The position numbers were made by a program, and so were the translations under genes. This document shows positions 8,870 through 14,312 of a stretch of DNA of 14,312 nt, piece after piece. Under the pieces are notes generated by a model. That model searched no databases, was not told the origin of the DNA, and saw nothing but the letters and a program-made list of their open reading frames with translations. The number at the start of each line of letters is the position of its first letter. The first letter of the stretch is position 1. This DNA is from Ettlia oleoabundans (taxonomy: Eukaryota > Chlorophyta > Chlorophyceae > Chlamydomonadales). The DNA is taken from the NCBI GenBank assembly GCA_019693395.1, contig JAAMXP010003894.1, positions 5,019 through 19,330 of the forward strand. Reading direction: 5' to 3'.

Positions 8870-9196
8870 GTTGCCTGCTGCTATTTACACAGGCGATACC
8901 AGCCTCCGTGCTGTCAATGCCAGCGCGCCTTCAAGCACATCGCCCCAGCTCGTGTCAATAAACTATGTCAAGTACCAAATAAGCGATATTGCATGTCGCA
9001 GGTGATGCAAATGCCGTATTAGCCGCTGCGGGCCTTTCACTGGCCTTTAAACGTTTCAGTACCTCTACTGGCAGCAGTACATCTGGTTTTGTGCGCTGCC
9101 AAATTCCGCGGGACTGCCTGTATTGATCCAGTTAATTCGTTTGACTTTGGTAGCTCAGAGAAGCAGTGGCAAGTCAGGCGCTGCGCAACGGCAAAA
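8870..9196. promoter_or_regulatory. Shared divergent promoter interval between Timeless and ADF genes
   Basis: Only 327 bp separate the two divergent start codons. No strong canonical TATA box is evident. A TTTAAA at 9046-9051 lies about 146 nt before the ADF start and could serve that gene. From 9052 to 9196 there is no ATG upstream of 9197. A short upstream ORF (9005-9022) would matter only if transcription began earlier. The promoter role is inferred from position. Confidence 0.6.
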
Positions 9197-9718
9197 ATGG
9201 TCGACAACACTTTGCACAGCCTGCTGAGCACAAAGGCAGCCCTTGATCTTGGGCTGGTGACCCAGGCCGATTTCGATGCAGTCAAGAACACTTTCGTCCG
9301 TGCGCAGCAGATCAAGTCGGCCGTGGACGTGGGTCTGATCAAGCCGGAGGATTACGAAGAGACGAAGCAGAGCTTCATGGACATGATCGTAAGCGGCAAG
9401 CCCGCCACGGCGGCAGCTGCAGCTGCACCGCAGCAGCCAGAGCCTGCGGCGGCACCGCCGCCACCAGTGCAACGGCCTGCCGCTGTGGCCTGGCAGCTCC
9501 CGCCGCCTGCCCCGCCACCGTCATCCACCCCTGCGGTGCAGCGTGATGCCCCAGCGGCACCGCTGCAAAACGGTGCAGCATCCATTATGCCCGCAGCTGC
9601 AGCAGGAGGAGCAGCGGCAGCGGCGCCTGCTCCTTCTGCCATGCGCACATCAGCCTCCAGCACTAACCTGCCCAGTAACATCCCGAAGATGGGTGGCGCC
9701 AAGTCTATGAGCCAGGGG
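9197..9718 (+). other. N-terminal extension of the ADF protein: two SHOCT-like hairpin repeats plus Ala/Pro linker
   Basis: Residues about 13-60 contain two similar units, KAALDLGLVTQADFDAVKNT and KSAVDVGLIKPEDYEETKQS. Each has the pattern A.D.GL(V/I)...(D/E)(F/Y)(D/E)..K..F, which resembles SHOCT-type helical hairpins (inference). Residues about 70-150 are Ala/Pro/Gln-rich, followed by a Ser/Thr segment (MRTSASSTNLPSN). The donor GTGAGT follows codon 174 in phase 0, and the first ADF-H residues begin in the next exon. The extension therefore looks like a module joined at an exon boundary. Confidence 0.8.
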
Positions 9719-11741
9719 GTGAGTAGGTAGCAACACACGCTGCCATAGACATGTGAGAAACTTGCAACCTTTGCGCACCCTATGAGGAATATGGCCACCC
9801 GCGTGGATGGCTGGCTATTGGGCTGGGTCCCACAAGAATGGGATGGCATGCAGGGCATTGCCACTAGCAGCTCCAGTCAGCTGTTTGAACAAGGTCAGGA
9901 GCTTTTGTAGTGCATGCTCTGTTTACCCTACACCTGAGACCTTAGCATGTTGTCCCTGTGCATCACCACCATCTTCAAACCCCTAATGCCCTGCCGGCTG
10001 CCTTCTACACATTCGCCGCTTCTCCTCTTCCCCCTCTGTCACGCAGACGTCCATGAGCGGCATCTCTGTGAGCGAGGATGCGGTCAACCTCTTCTACCTG
10101 ATGCGCCTTAAGGCAACGGTGAGCGGGTCCATTAAAGCGCAGATGGGTGCTGCACCAGCAGTTGTGAACATGTAGCCTTCAACCCTCAATCCTTGTGTTG
10201 CCTCAGTCTCAATTGCCACCTCCATCTCCAGGCACTATGTGTCATTTCCTGCGGCGGGCAAATCGCTGCATGCGATCTCCGTCATTGCTGGCTTAGGTCA
10301 CATGCAGTAATGCTGCCTCTGCCCTGCAGTACAAGTGGGCCCTGTGGCAAGTCGATGACTCGGGTGCATCCGTCATCATCGCAGCCGTGGGCGAGAAGGG
10401 CAGCACCTGGCAGGACTTCCTGGCTGCACTCCCTGATGCCGACTGCAGATATGGAGGTAAGTTCTCTTGTTCAGCGTATCGTATGGTTGTGGGTGCTGCA
10501 TGCGGTTCAGGTGCATGTGCAGCTGTGGTCCATATTGCCAAGGCGCCTTGTTGTACTGCCTGCCCACATGCATCTATCGCCCGTGCCGCGGACTTGTACC
10601 GCAGTGTTCGACTTTGATTTCGAGACGCCTGATGGCCAGAAGCTGCACAAGATGATCTTCCTCAACTGGTGAGCACCCAGTTGACTGCCAGGCACCAGCT
10701 AAGTGCTTGTGCATTTATGCTCAACTGCTCTTGGTGCATTCATGATCCTCCTCAGTTGGTGCGCACCCAGCTTGCCAAGAGTCAAGAGCTGAGTGAGGTG
10801 TGTGTTGGTTCAAAGTTGCAAGAAGGTTGTGGTACTTGCTAGACTGGATGGCAGCAACACCTCAAGTCGCAAACAACAAAAACTGTTTGTAGCAGGTATC
10901 CAGGCACTACTTCGGTCCTGCAAGCCAAACGCTTCTGCCGCAAATGCAACTGGCCTGCATTGCTGACAGCCCTTTGCTTCCACGCGCGAACCGCCCAAAT
11001 GGGAGTGCAGGTCCCCGGTAGCCGTCCGGGTCAACTTCATGATGCTGCGCGTTGCTCCATGTGCTTAGGTCTCCCATGTTGGTTTTGATTCAAACCCTGC
11101 AGGGCCCCTGATGCCGCGCGTGTCAAGGCCAAGATGATGTACGCCAGCACCAAGGACTTTTTCAAGAGCCACTTGGACGGGCTGAGCCTGGAGTTCCAGG
11201 CGTCAGACTTGGACGAAATTAGCGAGCAGGTAAGGCAAAGCGTCGGTGTGCGGCACAGTGGATGGCCGTTGAATCGATGGTAGATTGGTGAGTGTGGGAC
11301 GGATTCCAGCCCTCACACCTGGTTAAGATCAGCGAACAGGTAGGGGCAATGCTGGTGGGCTGATGAGTGGGTGAGAGGATGGCCGTGGGTGGTGAATACT
11401 TGGGCATGCGACGGATCCCAGGCACCAAACCTGATGAAAACTCCTCAAGCAAGTCGTGTGGCTGCATGATATTTCTGGGTTTCCTACTGCCTTTGCGTTC
11501 CTTCCCGGTAATTGGCATGAGGACAGGGGCACAGTGCTGGTGGTGGTGGCGGCAGGTGCCTGATGTCGTCCACATAGTAAAACGTTGTGCGCTCAGTTGT
11601 CCAGGCACCTTCATATGTGTTGCGCCATTTTGTACACACGTGCTCAGCTGTTCTATACACGTGCCTTATACCCCCGTTGCCTTCACCGCTGAACTGTTGC
11701 AGGAGGTAGGCGATGCAGTGCGGGCCATGAAGCGCGGCTGA
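9197..11741 (+). CDS. ADF/cofilin-domain protein with long N-terminal extension, 6 exons, 316 aa
   Basis: ADF/cofilins bind G- and F-actin, sever filaments and speed depolymerisation in the cytoplasm. Exons: 9197-9718, 10047-10118, 10330-10456, 10605-10668, 11103-11229, 11703-11741 (TGA). Phases agree throughout (951 nt). The ADF-H domain spans residues about 178-313: SGISVSEDAVNLFYLMRLKA, YKWALWQVDD, STWQDFLAALPDADCRY, VFDFDFETPDGQKLHKMIF, then the actin-binding helix RVKAKMMYASTKDFFKSHLDG. Lys270 and Lys272 sit where basic actin contacts occur in yeast cofilin. Start: 9197 is the first in-frame ATG (GCAAAAATGG). Residues 1-174 are all in exon 1. They contain a duplicated helical motif and an Ala/Pro-rich linker and are absent from typical ADFs of 120-145 residues. 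Introns 4 and 5 contain degenerate copies of the exon ends. The domain call is firm; the role of the extension is unknown. Confidence 0.93.
9719..10046 (+). other. ADF intron 1
   Basis: This 328-nt intron has donor GTGAGT and acceptor CACGCAG preceded by a pyrimidine-rich stretch (about 10018-10040). No gene or repeat of note is seen inside. Confidence 0.85.
10652..10770. repeat. Copy of ADF exon 4 3' edge and donor inside intron 4
   Basis: Positions 10652-10680, which cover the end of exon 4 and its donor, match 10742-10770 at 25 of 29 bases, 90 nt downstream. The exon reads MIFLN before TG|GTGAGC. The copy reads MILLS before TG|GTGCGC, so frame, junction position and GT are all preserved. 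The rest of intron 4 (10669-11102, 434 nt) shows no gene. Confidence 0.85.
11190..11450. repeat. Two further copies of ADF exon 5 3' edge and donor inside intron 5
   Basis: Positions 11190-11232 (exon 5 end plus donor) align to 11301-11342 with about 29 of 39 bases identical and one gap, 110-111 nt apart. The exon reads FQASDLDEISEQ|GTAAGG; the copy reads FQPSHLVKISEQ|GTAGGG. A weaker third copy begins near 11413. The intervening DNA also shares GGATGGCCGT, so the unit is a tandem repeat of about 110 nt spanning the junction. The rest of intron 5 (11230-11702, 473 nt) has no gene. Confidence 0.85.
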
Positions 11742-11950
11742 GCCGCCGATGGCATCCATTCCTCAGTTCTGGCGGCTTTGTGGCTGTGTGAGCGTGCGAA
11801 TTGTAGCTCTGCTTTGTGAGAGGCTATGCCTGCTGGGGGGCACAGCCCGTAGGTAGCCAGCGCTTGCTGTACTTCTTCATATTTTGCAATGTATTTTATC
11901 GATTCTTTGGTTTAGATCTAGAGTTCACTTGTAACTTGCCCCTCCTACCT
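11742..11950 (+). other. ADF 3' UTR with chlorophyte-type TGTAA poly(A) signal
   Basis: TGTAA at 11930-11934 is the first such motif after the TGA stop, 189 nt downstream. In green algae TGTAA lies shortly before the cleavage site, so the transcript probably ends near 11945-11955. The exact end is inferred. Confidence 0.6.
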
Positions 11951-12014
11951 GGCACCTGGATGGTCAGCTGTGATGACGTGGCTGAGACTCTCAACCGGGA
12001 ATCTGCAGCAAGGG

Positions 12015-12219
12015 GTCGCTATTGCATATTACACTATATTGCACGGCGCACCATGGCGGTGGATTGCTGTCGACTATGCTTTCGTTTATTATGTTTGAAA
12101 TGGTTTCAAGGGCATGCAATAATCTGCAGAGAAATACAAATAAAAACTAGCAAGTTAGTCAGACCACGAAAGTTTACCATCTAGGAAACATTGCACAGCA
12201 TGAGGCAATATGCTGAAGG
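12015..12219 (-). other. 3' UTR of the ion channel gene with TGTAA signal
   Basis: TTACA at 12029-12033 is TGTAA on the minus strand, 187 nt past the TAA stop and the first one on that strand. Cleavage probably occurs near 12010-12020. That leaves well under 100 nt between the ends of two converging transcripts. Confidence 0.55.
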
Positions 12220-14268
12220 TTAGGTTAGGCGCGGGCATGCTGTCGCTCCGCGATCGTCTGTCTCTGGAAAGAGGCTGGTGTAGCCACTCTGCAGCGTGAA
12301 GATTAGCACTGCCGCAATAGTGTAGCCGGCAGCCAGTGCCACCACCACAATGTTGTCAATCTGCATATGGACAGCATGCAAGGCATTGACCAGGACCCCA
12401 AACCACAGGATCACGACACGGCGGGTTGGCGGCAACCTTAACACACGTGCCTAGCAACGCAAGCATGCATTTTAATACACTCCCTGAATGCAGCCACGCT
12501 TGTTTCAAACACCGCAGCTCAGGCACTACGACCCACCCACCCATTCAACATTACCCACCAAGTCTGCGGTACGCTTGCGCCGTATCGCATCGTGCCTCCT
12601 GGCCCGGCAGGGGCACCTGCCCAAGCGGCAGTCGCAGGCCGCCGCAGTGCAGGGACAGTTGCCCTCCTTGCAGGGGCAAGGGCCCTGCTTGCAGGGGCAG
12701 GCTCCAGAGTCACAGAGGCACAGCTCTCCCAGGCTGTTGCTCCACGTCAGCAGCCGCGCTTTCAGGCGGGAGGGGGAGAGCACCCGGCGGGGCTGCGGAC
12801 TGCTGCTGCTGCTGGCAAATGCCTGTTTTTGCTGCAAGACAGAGAATGGTGAACGGGAGAGAAATGTTGTTGGAGCTGAGTGGACCCTCCTAACGATGCA
12901 TGCGTGGGAGCGTACTTGCGTGTTGCGGGCGGGCCTTGTGTGTGATGGGGAGGGGTGGGGGTGGGGGTGGGGTGCGGCGGCAGCGGGGGCATACACGTAC
13001 CTGCTGCTCCTGAGCGCTGTCTGAATGGAATGACGTAAGCGAGCCAAATGGCTGAACATCCTCAGAGTCATCCAGAACTGCGGTGAAGGTGGCACCCGGG
13101 CTCTGCAGCGGCTTCTCTGCTGCTGCTCCGTGGGACGGCGGTGTCAGCTTAGGTGGCGGCTTGCCCTGCACAGCAGCCAAAGCAGGGTGTCAGGGAGCGC
13201 CTCTGTTAACAGGAGCACTTCGTCATTCATACTTCAACTCCCATTCGGTCACCGCCCAGCCCACAGCCGCAGAGGCTGCCAATATCCTCTACACCGCAGG
13301 GCACCGGTGGATAAACCATCTACGCAACTGAGACGGGTATTCCATCCACATACGGTTACAGACATACAGCTTCTGATATCCGTAGACCCACCTTGCGCAA
13401 GACGGGTCTCAGTGCGGCAGAGACCAGCCACCATGGCAGGAGCACGATGGTCCTGGTGGTTGCCCAGATAGCCTTCTTGGAGTTGGCCACGTAGCAGTGA
13501 AGCAAAATGCTCTCAAGGCTGCAGCAGCAGCGTTGAGGCTGTGGGTGAACTGGCAAGCTGGTTTGGATACGACAAGTGCGTAAATTCGAACCTAGAAAGA
13601 AGGGGCTGGCCAACACAACAGCCAGCAATGTGTGCAGATGTGAAAACGAGGGCACAGATTGCAGTAACAAGTGTTATCATGAGGCCTATGCAGCATGGAC
13701 TCCGCCAGAGGTAGCAGACAATGGCGGTACAGGCAGAGAGCGTACCGTTGTCAAGCATGCCCAGCAGTGAAGTTGTACCAGCTGCCCACCTGACGCAGCA
13801 AAGGAAGATGTAGGTTGTTAGCACCAGCTGCTGCATGGGCGTGATGTAACTGCTGGACGGCAGCTTGTCTACCAGCACAAACTGGACAGCTGCAGACAGG
13901 CATGGCCGCATGGGGGTTCAACAAGGTGGTTTGCACACACACAAGGTTAAAGGGGCTGCTAGTTGGTATTGCATCCAAAAGGCGAAGAATCATGGGGCAT
14001 TTAAAAAAAAGCCCCACATCCGGCAGGCGGTACAGGGGGAGTACCGCCTGGGGAGAGTCGGACGGTACGGGATTCCATGCGCACACGGCACCGTACAATC
14101 CCAGAAAATGAGAGGGATCTCACTAGAGCCCCCAGCATCATACACTGCCAACCCGACTGTGCAAGCAAGCGTTTTTCCTTATGCCACCAGAGGACCCACC
14201 GATCAGGGACAGGAGCAGGGTGACAACCAGCTGAAGCCTGTTGTACAGGTGGGTCTCATCCTCAAAAT
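12220..14268 (-). CDS. Pentameric ligand-gated ion channel (Cys-loop/GLIC/ELIC superfamily), C-terminal half, 6 exons in window
   Basis: These plasma-membrane channels open a central pore on ligand binding. Exons in transcript order: 14200-14268, 13790-13889, 13392-13518, 13001-13165, 12559-12831, 12220-12450 (TAA). All phases agree (965 nt, 320 residues plus a partial codon). Pore helix M2 starts YNRLQLVVTLLLSLIA. Using prime numbering, Q2', T6', L9', A13' and F16' match the ELIC pore. It is followed by VDKLPSSSYITPMQQLVL, the M2-M3 loop and M3 start as in GLIC (NLPKTPYMT). M3 continues TTYIFLCCVSLESILLHCYV. The M3-M4 loop (about 150 residues) includes six CxC motifs. M4 is IVVVALAAGYTIAAVLIFTL, preceded by HMQIDN as in nicotinic receptors (VIDR). 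The ligand-binding domain and M1 lie beyond the right edge. Ligand and ion selectivity cannot be read here; position -1' is Asn. Confidence 0.88.
12607..12720 (-). repeat. Six (CxCx4) cysteine repeats in the channel's M3-M4 loop
   Basis: On the sense strand the motifs are CLC, CPC, CPC, CPC, CDC and CPC, each separated by exactly four residues (DSGA, KQGP, KEGN, TAAA, RLGR). This is a strict 7-residue, 21-nt period with 12 cysteines. The array is flanked by a basic cluster (RARRHDAIRRKR). The spacing resembles metal-thiolate clusters of metallothioneins (inference). Confidence 0.88.
13392..14268 (-). other. Channel exons for M2, M2-M3 loop and M3
   Basis: The M2 helix is split between exon 14200-14268 (ends ATC G) and exon 13790-13889 (starts CT GTC). 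The join gives SLIAVQFVLVDKLP. The next exon, 13392-13518, completes M3 (CVSLESILLHCYVANS) and starts the cytoplasmic side with KKAIWATTRTIVLLPWWL. That segment is a second hydrophobic or amphipathic stretch. The exons show strong residue-level similarity to bacterial pLGICs recalled from family knowledge. Confidence 0.85.
13890..14199 (-). other. Channel intron with hairpin-forming inverted repeat
   Basis: This 310-nt intron interrupts M2. It contains a perfect 10-bp inverted repeat, CAGGCGGTAC at 14024-14033 and GTACCGCCTG at 14041-14050, with a 7-nt loop. A TGGGGC/GCCCCA pair flanks an A-rich tract near 13993-14016, and more GGTAC/GTACC elements follow. No coding sequence is seen. Confidence 0.75.
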
Positions 14269-14312
14269 CTGCGGCAGGGGCGGGCGGGGTGGTGGTGCGT
14301 GGTGGGTGGTGG
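14269..14312 (-). other. End of an upstream channel intron at the right edge
   Basis: The acceptor CCGCAG ends at 14269. Before it, on the sense strand, is a (CCACCAC)n-like pyrimidine/CA-rich tract. The preceding exon, expected to encode M1, is outside the window. Confidence 0.7.

Larger units (their letters stand above)
10047..11741 (+). other. ADF-H domain exons 2-6
   Basis: Exon 2 (phase 0) starts TSMSGISVSEDAV. Its MSGIS resembles an ancestral ADF N-terminus, with Ser178 at the place of the regulatory N-terminal serine of cofilins. Exon 3 ends in GCAGATATGGAG before GTAAGT. Exon 4 supplies VFDFDFETP to MIFLN. Exon 5 gives WAPDAARVKAKMMYASTKDF to ISEQ. Exon 6 gives EVGDAVRAMKRG and the stop. 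All acceptors are CAG and all donors are GTAAG or GTGAG variants. Confidence 0.9.

Noticed and set aside
8489..9022. Plus-strand open frame of 177 codons overlapping the promoter
   Set aside because: It is antisense to Timeless exons 1-2, with no recognisable domain and composition unlike the other genes here.
9089..9196. Extended ADF start upstream of 9197
   Set aside because: The in-frame codon at 9089 is TTG, not ATG; 9197 is the first ATG and has a good context.
12488..13024. Plus-strand open frame of 178 codons with LQGQ-type repeats
   Set aside because: It mirrors the CxCx4-coding exon. The minus frame is flanked by proper splice sites and fits between channel M3 and M4.
13316..13412. 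Possible sixth junction duplication at the channel exon 13392-13518 donor edge
   Set aside because: The similarity is short and needs a 4-nt gap, so it is not counted among the supported cases.

Overview
This window is nuclear DNA of a eukaryote, most likely a green alga (Chlorophyta). It holds three intron-rich protein genes with GT-AG introns of about 100-580 nt, Ala/Gln/Gly/Pro-rich linkers, (CA)n-type microsatellites, and the chlorophyte-type polyadenylation motif TGTAA about 190 nt after both visible stop codons. The organism call is inference; the gene models are read directly from splice sites, codon phase and family motifs.

Region 1 (55-8869, minus strand): 20 consecutive exons of a Timeless/Tof1/Swi1-family replication-fork protection protein. 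It starts at 8869 and runs off the left edge. The exons join in one frame for 1111 codons, so only the extreme C-terminus is missing. Region 2 (8870-9196): a 327-bp divergent promoter interval. Region 3 (9197-11741, plus strand): a six-exon, 316-residue ADF/cofilin protein with an unusual N-terminal extension of about 175 residues containing a duplicated helical-hairpin motif and an Ala/Pro linker. Region 4 (11742-12219): two converging 3' UTRs. Region 5 (12220-14268, minus strand): the C-terminal 320 residues of a pentameric ligand-gated ion channel (Cys-loop/GLIC/ELIC superfamily), with pore helix M2, M3, a cytoplasmic loop and M4. The loop carries six perfectly spaced CxC motifs.

The three genes do not form an operon or a pathway. 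They are a divergent pair (Timeless and ADF) followed by a convergent pair (ADF and channel).

The most unexpected structure is in the introns. At least five introns carry a degenerate copy of the neighbouring exon edge, displaced by about 84-111 nt. Several copies keep a splice site and a recognisable translation of the real exon edge, for example FQ.S.L..ISEQ twice in the ADF gene. This suggests recurrent tandem duplication of exon-intron junctions in this genome. The other leading observation is the CxCx4 metal-ligand-like repeat inside the ion channel loop.
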